Assembly (NCBI RefSeq): GCF_014284175.1
Contig: NZ_JACOGA010000010.1
Coordinates: 1 to 64,000 of the forward strand
DNA: 64,000 bases
Direction of reading: 5' to 3'
From: Affinundibacterium flavidum
Lineage (GTDB): Bacteria; Pseudomonadota; Gammaproteobacteria; Burkholderiales; Burkholderiaceae_D
Shown piece after piece: positions 47,128 through 58,581 of this stretch. The translations under genes and the position numbers were made by a program. Position 1 is the first letter of the stretch; each line of letters begins with the position of its first letter. The notes under the pieces are model-generated. The model was given only the letters and a program-made list of their open reading frames with translations, was not told the DNA's origin and did no database searches.

Positions 47128-48162
47128 TTAATTCACGCGACGCTCGAAAGTCATTTGTTCGATTTCTACGCGGCGATTTGGTTCTAAACATTTAATCAAA
47201 TCTGCGCGTTTTTTGTTGGTGCAAGTAACGACTGGATTCGCTTCACCTTTGCCTACCGCATTTAAGCGGTTCGCAGCGATGCCGCTATTGATCAAATAGT
47301 CACGTACAGCATTTGCGCGTTTTTCAGATAATTTCAAATTGTACTTATCTGAACCTAAACGATCGGTGAAACCTGAAATCACGACATTTGAAACATTTGG
47401 AGTCTCTTTCAATGCTTGTGAGATCTGATCCAGTTTTGGTTGATAGCTAGCCAATACCGCACTGTCAAATGCAAACAACTCAGTCGATGACAAAGTATAT
47501 TTTTCAAATTTCGGTGCAGGTGCTGGTGGCGGTGGTGGAAGCTCTTTTTTGACTTCGACGATAGGTTCTGGTTTTGGTTCTTCTTTAATTACGACTGGTG
47601 CAGGTTTTGCAACTTTGTCGAAAAAGTAGTTCAGGCCAACTGAGGCGTAAGTTGTATAAGCACGTTTGAAATTGAATTCATGGCCACTGAGGTAAGCCAT
47701 ATTACGACGTACATCTGCTTGCAGACTTAATTGCTCAGTCAATTGAGCTTGCAAACCTATACCGGCTCCTAGGAATGGAGAAGTTTTGGATTTGTCAGAA
47801 GAGCCTTTTGAAAATTTGTCTTGTTGACCACCTGCACTGAATAACAAGAATGGATGAACCGCTTCACGTGATTGCATGTACAAAGCGTCAACGCTTAACA
47901 AATTTTGCTTATATGTTGTACCGGCTTCTTTGGTGCGCGCGGTGATGCCGCCTAATTGTATATCCCAGCTCGGATTGATTGCTTTACCAAAACGCAGGCC
48001 TAAGCCTTGACCATCTTTCGTTAGTCCAAAACGATTATCAGTATTCGTGTAGTTAATACTTGGCGCAACATACCAAGAAGGATTGAGATCGAGATTTTGT
48101 GCCATTACCTGCGCGCTGCTCGCTGTGCCGATAAGTGCCAATGCTAGAGCGATTTTTTTCAT
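47128..48162 (-). CDS. OmpA-family outer-membrane protein
   Basis: A 344-residue protein: signal peptide (KKIALALALIGTASSAQVMA), an N-terminal eight-stranded-barrel-like domain (to about 190), a Pro/Lys/Glu-rich linker (EEPKPEPIVEVKKELPPPPP), and an OmpA-like peptidoglycan-binding domain (VVISGFTDRLGSDKYNLKLS, then RANAVRDYLI). Two cysteines near the end (VTCTNKKRADLIKCLEPNRR) form the disulfide common in betaproteobacterial OmpA proteins. The ATG at 48162 has GAGGAA upstream; the frame runs 46 codons further without support. Confidence 0.92.
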   Translation of the reverse strand: MKKIALALALIGTASSAQVMAQNLDLNPSWYVAPSINYTNTDNRFGLTKDGQGLGLRFGKAINPSWDIQLGGITARTKEAGTTYKQNLLSVDALYMQSREAVHPFLLFSAGGQQDKFSKGSSDKSKTSPFLGAGIGLQAQLTEQLSLQADVRRNMAYLSGHEFNFKRAYTTYASVGLNYFFDKVAKPAPVVIKEEPKPEPIVEVKKELPPPPPAPAPKFEKYTLSSTELFAFDSAVLASYQPKLDQISQALKETPNVSNVVISGFTDRLGSDKYNLKLSEKRANAVRDYLINSGIAANRLNAVGKGEANPVVTCTNKKRADLIKCLEPNRRVEIEQMTFERRVN

Positions 48163-48356
48163 AGAATTCCTCATGAATAGTTGGAAAAAGGGTCGGAAAT
48201 TTGAACAGGCGAATTGTATCTGGAATAAGCAAAACTGAAGGTCAAAAATTGTTACAGCTTCGACAATGATGTGCCGACTCTTATGTATGTTCTCGCTCAA
48301 AATTTGTTATGCTGCGGCACGCATACATTTAGTCACTATAGACGATTAATTTCTTT

Positions 48357-48950
48357 ATGAACCAAAGTTTCTCTTTAATGTGGGGTTGGACAACCACACC
48401 GTTGGAATTAATTTCATTCCTGTTATCGATTATCACAGTCGCCTTAAATATTCGGCGAATTCATTGGGCTTGGTTGTTTTCAATTTTGTCTTCTGCTTTA
48501 TATGGCGTAGTATTTTTTGATGCCAAACTTTATGGCGATAGCGGCCTGCAAGTAGTGTTTGTTTTAGTTTCCATTTGGGGGTGGTCACAATGGTTGCGCC
48601 ATGGTGACGATGTTCAGACATTTCAGATTTCGCGCTTACAGTCTTTAGAAAAAATAATCTCTGTAGTCGGTTGCGGCGTGATGTTTGTTGTCCTGTATTT
48701 CTTCTTGAAATTAGCGACCGACACCGATGTTCCTTTGGCTGACGGTTTTCTCACTGCCGGTAGTTTGTTAGGGCAAATTCTTTTGTCGAGAAAGAAATTG
48801 GAAAACTGGTACGTGTGGATAATTGTCGATGTTTTATATGTGGCACTTTATGTGTATAAGAGCCTGATGTTGACCGCTGTGTTGTACGCTATTTTTGTGG
48901 TGATGGCGATCATTGGCGCACGCACCTGGAGAGCTTTATGTCCAAAGTGA
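48357..48950 (+). CDS. pnuC: PnuC-like nicotinamide riboside transporter
   Basis: A 197-residue membrane protein with about seven helices. The motif WLFSILSSALYGVVFFDAKLYGDSGLQ and ENWYVWIIVDVLYVALYVYK (with the Trp and Asn residues that line the NR site) is that of PnuC. It lets nicotinamide riboside enter, and trapping is done by a kinase. The next gene, NadR-like, overlaps by 13 nt and provides that kinase. It is divergent from the ompA-like gene. Confidence 0.93.
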   Translation: MNQSFSLMWGWTTTPLELISFLLSIITVALNIRRIHWAWLFSILSSALYGVVFFDAKLYGDSGLQVVFVLVSIWGWSQWLRHGDDVQTFQISRLQSLEKIISVVGCGVMFVVLYFFLKLATDTDVPLADGFLTAGSLLGQILLSRKKLENWYVWIIVDVLYVALYVYKSLMLTAVLYAIFVVMAIIGARTWRALCPK

Positions 48951-49477
48951 TGTCCGAAAAAAACGTGCAAAAAATAGTGATCTTGGGAGCGGAATCATCT
49001 GGTAAATCGCAATTGGCAGAAGCTTTGGCACGACATTATCAAACGGTATGGGTGCCAGAGTATTTGCGAGAATTTGTGGAGGCTAAGCAGCGTGTGCCAT
49101 TAGAAGAGGAGCAATTGCATATCGCGCTGACGCAGCTTGAGCGTGAGCGTGTCTTATTGCCAGGTGCGAACAATTGGCTGTTCTGTGACACTTCTCCAAT
49201 GATGATTGCGCTCTATAGCCGATATTATTTCAAGCAAATTCCTGCAAAGTTGGAAGATTTAGAGCTGCTGCATGATTATGATTTCACTATCGTAACTGCA
49301 CCTGATATCCCTTGGATCGCAGATGGTCTGCAAAGAGAATCACCAGCGGTCCGGCAACAAATACATGCACAATTAGTCGAGACTTTAGATGAGCGCGACA
49401 TTCCATTTTTGCTGGTAGAAGGTGGTTTGGACGAGCGCCTTCGACAAGTCATTTTTACTTTAGATTTTTTGAGTTGA
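48938..49477 (+). CDS. nadR: NadR-like ribosylnicotinamide kinase
   Basis: A 179-residue P-loop kinase: Walker A GAESSGKSQL near residue 20, VPEYLREFVE (conserved E-x-x-R) and FCDTSPMMIALYSRYYF. It is only the kinase domain of NadR, without the NMN adenylyltransferase or HTH parts, and should phosphorylate nicotinamide riboside taken up by PnuC. The ATG at 48938 overlaps pnuC; Met5 at 48950 is another option. Confidence 0.88.
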   Translation: MSKVMSEKNVQKIVILGAESSGKSQLAEALARHYQTVWVPEYLREFVEAKQRVPLEEEQLHIALTQLERERVLLPGANNWLFCDTSPMMIALYSRYYFKQIPAKLEDLELLHDYDFTIVTAPDIPWIADGLQRESPAVRQQIHAQLVETLDERDIPFLLVEGGLDERLRQVIFTLDFLS

Positions 49478-49510
49478 GCTGAGTTGAGTCAAGCTGAGCT
49501 GCGTTGATCT
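49471..49510. repeat. 4 x 10-bp imperfect array over the nadR stop
   Basis: The units gagttgagct, gagttgagtc, aagctgagct and gcgttgatct start 4 nt before the stop codon and lead to the hairpin at 49525-49568. Confidence 0.75.
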
Positions 49511-49524
49511 CAGTGTAGTTTGCG

Positions 49525-49568
49525 ATTGATCCTTCTATTGTCGTAATAGCGTAAATAGAAGGATCAAT
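49525..49568. terminator. hairpin between nadR and rpoD
   Basis: A perfect 15-bp stem (attgatccttctatt / aatagaaggatcaat) with a 14-nt loop lies between convergent genes; there is no T-run. Confidence 0.6.
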
Positions 49569-49599
49569 GCAGTAAAGAGTTCGCTGAAATCTACTTGTA

Positions 49600-52353
49600 T
49601 CAGCTATTTTCCAGCAAGCTCTTTAATTGCTCGAGGCGAGATGGATGACGCAGTTTTTTCATTGCTTTCGCTTCGATCTGACGAATCCGCTCACGTGTCA
49701 CGTCGAATTGATTGCCGACTTCTTCCAAAGTATGATCGCTTGCCATTTCCAAGCCAAAACGCATGCGCAAAACTTTCGCTTCACGTGGGCTTAAAGCATC
49801 TAAAATTTCTTTCAGTTTGCCTTGCACGGAAGCTTGCATTGCGGCCTGCATAGGAGACAGCGTGATGTTGTCTTCGATGAAGTCACCCAATTGAGAATCG
49901 CCATCGTCACCGATAGGCACATCAAGTGATACAGGTTCTTTGGCGATCTTTAAAATTTCACGGACTTTGATTTCTGGTAAGTCCATTTTCTCCGCTATCA
50001 AAGCCGGGTCGGGCTCAGTACCATTTTGTTGCAAGCATTGACGCTTAATCCGATTGAGTTTGTTGATAGTTTCTATCATGTGCACAGGCACCCGGATCGT
50101 ACGTGCCTGATCCGCGATCGCGCGGGAAATCGCTTGGCGTATCCACCATGTTGCGTAAGTCGAAAACTTGTAACCACGACGATACTCAAACTTATCGACT
50201 GCCTTAAGCAAACCAATATTGCCTTCCTGAATTAAGTCCAGGAACTGCATGCCGCGATTAATGTATTTCTTCGCGATGGAAATCACCAAACGCAGATTGG
50301 CCTCGGTCATTGCCGCTTTCGCATCGCGCGTACGTTTTTCCGCCGAGATCATTTTTTTATGAATCGCACGTAAATCTGTCAGCGGAACTTTGGCGGTTTG
50401 CTCAAGTACAATGAGACGGCCTTGTAGTTCGCGCGCTGCGTGAATGTGACGTTTAAGTACGGCGCCATAGGCTTCACGCGATTCCATTTCTTGCTCTAAC
50501 CAATCGCGATTGGTTGCATTTTTCATGAAATGATTAATGAAGTAGGCGCGTGGCATACCACAACGATCTACCAATAATTCCAGCATGCGTTTTTCAGTCT
50601 GGCGTAATTCTGTCATTTGCTTACGCAAAATGTCGCACCATTTTTCTGTTGTCTTAACGCTGAAACGGATGCTTTCCATTTCTTTGGCGACGTTTTCTTG
50701 TGCGTCTTGATAGCTTGGCGATTGATACGCATTTTTCTCAATTTGCGCAAACATGTCGTCAAAACTTGTTTTGATCGCCGCGAATTTCTCTAAGGCTGTG
50801 GCCTTCATTTGCGCTAGTTGTTCTGCGCTTAAGGTGTTGCTGCTTTCTGCTGCTCCACCTTCGTCATCGTCGTCCTCATCTTCATCATCTTCTGCATTCG
50901 CCAAAATGGCTGGCGCAGGAATATCTAAGCTGTCAGGAACGTGGAAACCGTCGATGATGTCATCAATAATGACGTCATCTGATTTCACTTTTTCAGCGGT
51001 GATCAAAACCTCTTGAATGACAGATGGACAAGCTGAAATTGCTTGCAGCATATCTTTTAAGCCAGACTCGATACGTTTGGCGATTTCAATTTCGCCGCTG
51101 CGCGTCAATAATTCTGCGCCACCCATTTCACGCATATACATACGGACAGGATCGGTGGTGCGACCAAAGTCGGAATCGACGGTAGACAATGCGACCGCTG
51201 CAGTGGCTTCAGCATCGTCGTCACTGACGGATGTTGCGACATTGTCAGACAATAGTAACATCGTTGCGTCTGGGGCTTGATCGTAAACGGCAATACCGAC
51301 GTCATTGAGGGTGCTGATGATGCCCTGAATCATTTCTGGATCATCGACATTTTCAGGCAAATGATCGTTGATTTCTGCGTGGGTTAAATAGCTACGATCT
51401 TTACCGAGTTGAATCAACTTAGTTAAGCGCTGGCGGTATTCTTCTAATTGTTCTTTGCTGGCGGTGCTGGTGCTGACCTTGCCAGACTTAACGCGCGCTG
51501 CACGTTTTAATTCTGCTGATTCCAGGGCATTAAATGCGTGAATCTCTTCATTATAAATTTGAGGAGAAGAGGGCTTGCGACCACGACGCGCCGCTTCTTT
51601 TACCGTCGGGAATGCATACGCGGAAGTATCAACTTCAGCACTGCTAGTCGTTGTGACTGTGCTGACGATCGGTGCTTTTGCGATGCGTGCTTTGGCGACA
51701 GTTTTTTCTTGCGCTGGCAACTCTGTATTCGTTATGTTCGCTGTGCTTGCTACTGCGGGCGCAGGAACCAAGTCAGTCACTTCGCTTACATCCGAGTCGA
51801 CTAGTTTTGCGATGATTTTCTTTTTCTTGACTTTGATGACCGGCGCTGGGCCTGTTGGCACATTCGATAACATATTGTCGTATTCGTTACCAATGTCGAT
51901 AGACGATTCAATCTCAGTTGGTGTGCTTGGTTCAGATGTGGCGAGGGCGGCTGAACTAATCTCTGTCACTGTGTCATTTTGATTGATGTCAGCGACCGCA
52001 TTACTACCTACGCTTTCCACGTTAGACTCTGGGTTATCTATAGCTTTGACTTCAGTATTGTCAGTGCTGGTATTTTCAGTGTCAGTACTTTCCGTGTTGC
52101 TGACCACCGCCAAGCGCGAACGTCGTTTTGTGACGACAGTGACGGATTGAACTTGCGTCTTGATAACCTCACCGGAGTCTAATTCTGGTGACTCAGTCAG
52201 TACCGGCATAGCAAAAGTCCGCGTTTCTGCCAGAACTGCAGGAGCCTTGGATTTTGAAATGGAGAGAGGTTTGCCTAATTTGAGTGTCTTGGAAGCTGGA
52301 GCGACAGTCGTAGTGCTATTGTGCGATTCGGATGGTGTTAAGCTGTTTTTCAT
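49600..52353 (-). CDS. rpoD: housekeeping sigma-70 factor RpoD, unusually long
   Basis: Primary sigma factor. From the C-terminus: region 4 ([20 protein letters not shown]), region 3, region 2 ([20 protein letters not shown] then [13 protein letters not shown]), the non-conserved region with an acidic run ([15 protein letters not shown]), region 1.2 ([11 protein letters not shown]) and region 1.1 (about 300-380). The first 280 residues or so are a low-complexity Ser/Thr/Val/Ala-rich extension with one basic patch ([12 protein letters not shown]). The total of 917 residues is far above E. coli's 613. The ATG at 52353 ([12 protein letters not shown]) is preferred; no ribosome binding site is evident. 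Confidence 0.96.
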   Translation of the reverse strand: MKNSLTPSESHNSTTTVAPASKTLKLGKPLSISKSKAPAVLAETRTFAMPVLTESPELDSGEVIKTQVQSVTVVTKRRSRLAVVSNTESTDTENTSTDNTEVKAIDNPESNVESVGSNAVADINQNDTVTEISSAALATSEPSTPTEIESSIDIGNEYDNMLSNVPTGPAPVIKVKKKKIIAKLVDSDVSEVTDLVPAPAVASTANITNTELPAQEKTVAKARIAKAPIVSTVTTTSSAEVDTSAYAFPTVKEAARRGRKPSSPQIYNEEIHAFNALESAELKRAARVKSGKVSTSTASKEQLEEYRQRLTKLIQLGKDRSYLTHAEINDHLPENVDDPEMIQGIISTLNDVGIAVYDQAPDATMLLLSDNVATSVSDDDAEATAAVALSTVDSDFGRTTDPVRMYMREMGGAELLTRSGEIEIAKRIESGLKDMLQAISACPSVIQEVLITAEKVKSDDVIIDDIIDGFHVPDSLDIPAPAILANAEDDEDEDDDDEGGAAESSNTLSAEQLAQMKATALEKFAAIKTSFDDMFAQIEKNAYQSPSYQDAQENVAKEMESIRFSVKTTEKWCDILRKQMTELRQTEKRMLELLVDRCGMPRAYFINHFMKNATNRDWLEQEMESREAYGAVLKRHIHAARELQGRLIVLEQTAKVPLTDLRAIHKKMISAEKRTRDAKAAMTEANLRLVISIAKKYINRGMQFLDLIQEGNIGLLKAVDKFEYRRGYKFSTYATWWIRQAISRAIADQARTIRVPVHMIETINKLNRIKRQCLQQNGTEPDPALIAEKMDLPEIKVREILKIAKEPVSLDVPIGDDGDSQLGDFIEDNITLSPMQAAMQASVQGKLKEILDALSPREAKVLRMRFGLEMASDHTLEEVGNQFDVTRERIRQIEAKAMKKLRHPSRLEQLKSLLENS

Positions 52354-54252
<1,899 letters not shown>

Positions 54253-54295
54253 GTGCTAGAAATGGGCTGAAAAATATTCAGCTTGAATATTAAGC

Positions 54296-54332
54296 TTTGA
54301 AAATAAGTTTGAAAATAAGTTTGAAAAGTAAG
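54296..54332. repeat. 3 x 12-bp tandem array after serS
   Basis: tttgaaaataag occurs twice and tttgaaaagtaag once, between the serS stop (54252) and the terminator at 54342-54370. Confidence 0.9.
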
Positions 54333-54341
54333 CTTGAAATA

Positions 54342-54370
54342 AAAAACCCATCAAGATGATGGGGTTTTTT
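54342..54370. terminator. terminator of serS and of the nitronate monooxygenase-like gene
   Basis: aaccc-atc / gat-ggggtt stem with A-run left and T-run right; it separates convergent genes. Confidence 0.75.
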
Positions 54371-54408
54371 GTGGTCTGGCAATTTGCAACGCTTGCCAAG
54401 TTTGCCGA

Positions 54409-55653
54409 TTAGGCTGGCAATGCAACTTCGTTATTGACGCTAAATTGATAGTCGCGGAAGACGTGTTCAGCAGTTAATAATTCATAACTACCATCAGGCA
54501 ATTGGCGAGCCGTATCTTTGAGTCGATAGGTTGTTTGACCACAAGTCCAGCATTTGAAGTTGCGCATGTGTGTGCACAAGCAGGTTTTGTCCATGACTTT
54601 AAAATCTTTACTGTCAGGATTTGCTTCCACTTCGCGGTTATAGGCATCAATATACGAGCAATTGCCATTGCCATCTAACAAGTAACCGTAAGCTTCGCAG
54701 CCAGGTCGAATATTCGAACCGATTGCAGGCGTATTATTTAACATGCGCATCGGGTAGCCAGTCGGAGAGATCGTATTCACGATGATTTGCTCTTCTTGCG
54801 CTTTAAAATATTCTTGCTTGACGTCGTCCGGTAAGCCGCACTCTTTGGTGACTGTAAAACGAGTCGCCACCTGCACGCCTCCCGCGCCAGCTTCTAAAAA
54901 AGAAACGGCATCGCTGCCAGTGAAAATGCCGCCCGCTGCGATCACCGGTATCGCCAGATTTTCATCTTTCAAATATTGCAGAACTTCCGCAACAATCGTG
55001 TGCAAATCGTATTTTGCCCAATCCAGGCCGAATCCTAAGTGACCACCAGCCAGCGGCCCTTCTACAATCACGTAATCAGGTAAGCGATTCAGCTTGGCAT
55101 TTTTGCGCAAGAATAATTGCAGGGCACGTACTGAGGAAACGATAATTCCTAACTTCGCATCGCGGAAGCGCGGATGATCTTCCATCAGACCAAAGGAGCC
55201 CAAGTGTAAGCCGGCGCTTAAGGTGATTCCATCAATTCCTGCATCCAAGGCGGACGCTAAGCGCACACGTAAGGTGTCACGTGGGCCATTCATGGTCAGT
55301 TTTTCCATGCAGTTGACGAAAATCATACCGTCACCTTGCTTGGCTTCCATGGTGCGACCTATATGGAGCTTCGTCGCTTCTGCCAATAAATCTAAATCAA
55401 ATTTGATATCTGTTTTGTCAGAATTGTTGATGTTGTATTTGTAGAGTTTGGTTTTATCTTTGATGAAACTCGTATCGAAACGGCGATCAGAAACGTCATG
55501 AACCAAGGCGTCGGAAATGTGCCCGATACCATTTAAACGTGCTGCAACTAAAGCTAATTCTGCGGTTGAAATATCCACGCCCATGCCGCCGATCATAATC
55601 GGGACAAGTTCATGTTTGCCTAGACGCAGGCGAAAATCATCTACACGTTTCAT
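54409..55653 (-). CDS. nitronate monooxygenase-like flavoprotein
   Basis: A TIM-barrel FMN protein of 414 residues. MIGGMGVDIS, VEGPLAGGHLGFGLDW and AAGGIFTGSDAVSFLEAG (phosphate binding) mark the 2-nitropropane dioxygenase/nitronate monooxygenase family. The last 60 residues carry a Cys cluster (TCLCTH, FKCWTCGQ), not part of classical enzymes, which may bind metal or iron-sulfur. Typical activity is oxidation of alkyl nitronates; the real substrate is unknown. It is transcribed alone and converges on serS. Confidence 0.85.
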   Translation of the reverse strand: MKRVDDFRLRLGKHELVPIMIGGMGVDISTAELALVAARLNGIGHISDALVHDVSDRRFDTSFIKDKTKLYKYNINNSDKTDIKFDLDLLAEATKLHIGRTMEAKQGDGMIFVNCMEKLTMNGPRDTLRVRLASALDAGIDGITLSAGLHLGSFGLMEDHPRFRDAKLGIIVSSVRALQLFLRKNAKLNRLPDYVIVEGPLAGGHLGFGLDWAKYDLHTIVAEVLQYLKDENLAIPVIAAGGIFTGSDAVSFLEAGAGGVQVATRFTVTKECGLPDDVKQEYFKAQEEQIIVNTISPTGYPMRMLNNTPAIGSNIRPGCEAYGYLLDGNGNCSYIDAYNREVEANPDSKDFKVMDKTCLCTHMRNFKCWTCGQTTYRLKDTARQLPDGSYELLTAEHVFRDYQFSVNNEVALPA

Positions 55654-56091
55654 TGTTTTCCTTGGACAACTTGGTATTTAAATTATGTCGCGGCGCATTT
55701 ATTTTTCTTAAGCTACTGATTTGCGCACTGTCTGGTATTTATGCTGTTTTATGCAGTTTCGTTGATAAAGGTATCTTTGTTGAGATTCTTAACTAGAATT
55801 CGATTTCTAATCGTGCTTTTTATTTATCCTTAACTCGACGCTGCACGGCACTGCAAAATTTCTACAAGCGCAATTCTACCCTAGGTGCTCTTTTTTGGGC
55901 TTGTCATGATTGAAAAACCCAAGATTATTAAGGTTTTCTGGGCTTTTCTTTAATGCAGATCAGTTTTGCTGCGTAATTTTTGCTAGGGAAGAGCGGCTCA
56001 CGCTCTGTTACAATGCACACTTTGGTGAAACAGTATTCGACTGTACGTCACCGCAATTCTCACCGGTTTATTATTTTTTAATTTATTTTCT
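55654..56091. other. divergent promoter stretch before slyD
   Basis: No gene recognised. TACAAT at 56009-56014 is a plausible -10 box for slyD. A weak hairpin of cccaaga / ttctggg lies near 55917-55946. Confidence 0.4.
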
Positions 56092-56574
56092 ATGCAAATT
56101 TCTCAAGATTCCGTAGTCACATTGAACTACACCATGTTCGATGAACAAGGCAATATCATCGACAAAAATCATGATCCTATCGTGTATTTACATGGTGGCT
56201 ATGACAATATCTTGCCTGCTGTGGAAGCAGCCTTAGATGGTCAGGTCGCCGGTAAAACCATTACCGTTACGATGGAAGCAGATGAGGCATTCGGTGAAAT
56301 TGATCCAAGTCTGGTGCATGAAGAAGACGTGGGATTATTTCCACCAGATCTTGAAGTTGGCATGATGTTTGAAACACGAGATCCTGAGACGGGCGAAGCT
56401 GCCCAATTTCGTGTGACCGCGATCGATGCCGGATTAGTGACTGTTGATGGAAATCATCCTTTAGCAGGTATGAAATTGCGATTTGACGCTGAAATATTAT
56501 CGGTTCGTACTGCCACGGAAGAAGAAATTGCACATGGACACGTTCATGGCGAGCATGGTCATCATCACGACTAA
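56092..56574 (+). CDS. slyD: FKBP-type peptidyl-prolyl isomerase SlyD
   Basis: Cytosolic folding helper of 160 residues. FKBP parts (VVTLNYTMFDEQGNIID; PIVYLHGGYDNILPAVEAAL; AGKTITVTMEADEAFGE) surround the IF (insert-in-flap) chaperone domain, and NHPLAGMKLRFDAEI closes the FKBP fold. The His-rich tail HGHVHGEHGHHHD binds nickel or zinc. It lies 250 nt upstream of a J-domain protein gene in the same direction. Confidence 0.95.
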   Translation: MQISQDSVVTLNYTMFDEQGNIIDKNHDPIVYLHGGYDNILPAVEAALDGQVAGKTITVTMEADEAFGEIDPSLVHEEDVGLFPPDLEVGMMFETRDPETGEAAQFRVTAIDAGLVTVDGNHPLAGMKLRFDAEILSVRTATEEEIAHGHVHGEHGHHHD

Positions 56575-56824
56575 GTAGTTGTTGGATACTACGGGCACCA
56601 CCATATTTCAATGCGCTCATGCGTATGATGTGCTTGAAACCTTGTGTCTTGTAATTGCCTTGTAAATGACATATTCCGTGGGACGAGAGTTTGCTCAATG
56701 TCGACTCGCTTTGTTTGCTGAACGTTTCATATCGATTTTCTGCAGTTCAATTTGACAGTAGTGTTTGTTTGGAGAGAAAACACGAGCTGTTACTCGAGTG
56801 ACTTTCATTGTGAATAGATGAGAC

Positions 56825-57103
56825 ATGAAAGACTATTACTTTATTCTGGGCGTAGCGACCAATGCGTCGTTGGCCGATATCAAAAAAGCTTATCGGGTCA
56901 AGGCGGCTGAATTTCACCCCGACCGCAACAGCTCGGAGTTAGCACCAGTCAAATTTCATGCCGTAAAAGAAGCCTATGACGTGCTCTCAGATGAGGGCGC
57001 CCGTGCTTCCTACGATGAAAACCGTCGTCGTAATTTGTTAGAGTCGCCGTTAGAAACCGCGACCGAAATTTGGAAAAATTATTTGTCAGGAGTACTGCAG
57101 TGA
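56825..57103 (+). CDS. small J-domain (DnaJ-like) protein
   Basis: 92 residues that are essentially one J domain: helix I (DYYFILGVATNASLADIKKAYR), the HPD motif in EFHPDRNS, and helices III-IV (KFHAVKEAYDVLSDEGARASYD). It has no Gly/Phe, zinc-finger or substrate-binding region, so it can stimulate DnaK but needs another module to bring in a client. The next gene starts inside its stop codon (GTGA), so both are made together. Confidence 0.88.
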   Translation: MKDYYFILGVATNASLADIKKAYRVKAAEFHPDRNSSELAPVKFHAVKEAYDVLSDEGARASYDENRRRNLLESPLETATEIWKNYLSGVLQ

Positions 57104-57693
57104 AATTTTCACGCTATTTTCAAGAATTGATGTTGGCCTATAAGGCAGAGTTAGATGATTTGCGTTCTGATTCTGAGGGAAAAGACGTCATGCGTCATCG
57201 CCTGAAGGAAAAACGTGAGCAGTTGAGCTTCTTGTTGCCAATGATGGCAAGTAATCCTGAAATGTTAGCACCGGCATTTCATGATGCGTTTTTGTTCATG
57301 AATCCATTGAATTTCGAAGCATTGGCATCGAAGGAGGCGAATAAATTGCCGAGCTGGAAGAGTTTATCTGGCGCGGTGAAGTTGGAGCCATGGGCAGAAA
57401 AAATGGCGCAGATGGTATTGGCCGAAGAGGCTGGTGATACGTTCATGGTGACGGCTGCATGTCTCGAATACCTGAGTCGTAGTCATCATACGCGCGCTTC
57501 TGCTGTGAGTAGTGCTGAGGACGATGCTGAAGAGCAAGATCACGATGGCGATGCAGACCTGCATGAAAATGGCGATCTGGATGGTAATTATGGACGCCAT
57601 GGTCGCGACGATGGCGATGATGGTGACGATGTTGATCTGGAAGAAGCTGGCGCAGATTGGTTAGCGGAACAAGGATTTGATCGTAAGGACTGA
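57100..57693 (+). CDS. unrecognised protein with acidic tail, partner of the J-domain protein
   Basis: A 197-residue protein. The first 130 residues are mixed helical (FSRYFQELMLAYKAELDDLR; EQLSFLLPMMASNPEMLAPAF), the next 50 are very rich in Asp/Glu/Gly (EDDAEEQDHDGDADLHEN), and the end is DWLAEQGFDRKD. I do not recognise the family. The GTG at 57100 has AGGAG upstream and a 4-nt overlap with the J-domain gene; an earlier TTG at 57070 is unlikely. Confidence 0.7.
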   Translation: MKFSRYFQELMLAYKAELDDLRSDSEGKDVMRHRLKEKREQLSFLLPMMASNPEMLAPAFHDAFLFMNPLNFEALASKEANKLPSWKSLSGAVKLEPWAEKMAQMVLAEEAGDTFMVTAACLEYLSRSHHTRASAVSSAEDDAEEQDHDGDADLHENGDLDGNYGRHGRDDGDDGDDVDLEEAGADWLAEQGFDRKD

Positions 57694-57793
57694 GATCCCT
57701 AGATCGCTCAGTAATTCAAGTCAGTTTGATTTCTATCTGAGTAGATATTCACATAGAATTTCGACAAAAAAATTAAGACAGAAGGAATAAAAA

Positions 57794-58567
57794 ATGAATC
57801 TTCCAGCTCTGGTAGAAGCGCAGCATTTAATTCAAGTTGGTGACATCGCAGGCGCTGAGCATGCATTGGCGACATTGGCTGAAACAGAAGGCGACCAGGC
57901 ATTGGTTGCGGCATTAGATGAATTCCCAGCGAAAGATTTATTGGCGATTATTCGCGAATACGACGCATCTAAAGAGTCTTTAGTAAATTTATTGGTGACC
58001 CCAGAACAATTCGCGCAAGCGGTTGTGTTGGAGAAGCGTTACGCAGATCTTACGCATGAACAATTGCGCGGCATGATCAATTCTGTGATTTTTCGCGATG
58101 GTGCGGATGCGGCCGAATTTCTATATGAGATTGCAGAAGTCGAAGGTGGTTATGATGCACTCGCAGATTATTTGCAAGATCGTACCCAAATGGTGGAACA
58201 CTTTTATCGTTATGCGACCTTTGATTTGTATGAGTATGGCGATGACAATAAAACCCAGGCAATAGATGATGACCTCCTGAGTCTCACGCGTGACACAGAA
58301 ACGCGTGCTTCAGCCATTGATAGAGCCAGTGTGGAAGATCATGACTGGATGGAAGTAACGTATTTGCTGCGCTACGAATTGCCAGAAATTTTCCGTGAAG
58401 TGTTGATGAAATTGCGTGCCCGCTATCAAGTGTATTTGCGTAATCTGCAAAACGATGAATTTGCTGAAACAGTCGCAACGGAAGAAAGTGAAGATGAAGA
58501 CGCTGGAGCGCCGAAGAAAAACAACGATGACGGCGATGATGACGACGATGAAGAATCTGCTTTGTAA
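57794..58567 (+). CDS. unrecognised acidic helical protein
   Basis: A 257-residue protein starting with helix-turn-helix-like repeats (ALVEAQHLIQVGDIAGAEHA; the AL.TLAETEGD segment), resembling a tetratricopeptide-type scaffold, with an acidic low-complexity tail (NNDDGDDDDDEESAL). No enzyme motif was seen. GAAGGA lies 6-11 nt before the ATG. It follows the previous gene by 100 nt in the same direction and shares its acidic-tail design. Confidence 0.68.
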   Translation: MNLPALVEAQHLIQVGDIAGAEHALATLAETEGDQALVAALDEFPAKDLLAIIREYDASKESLVNLLVTPEQFAQAVVLEKRYADLTHEQLRGMINSVIFRDGADAAEFLYEIAEVEGGYDALADYLQDRTQMVEHFYRYATFDLYEYGDDNKTQAIDDDLLSLTRDTETRASAIDRASVEDHDWMEVTYLLRYELPEIFREVLMKLRARYQVYLRNLQNDEFAETVATEESEDEDAGAPKKNNDDGDDDDDEESAL

Positions 58568-58581
58568 GCGATAGAGTCATT

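Noticed and set aside
51575..51982. Plus-strand ORF of 135 codons
   Set aside because: It is a shadow of the low-complexity N-terminal part of rpoD.
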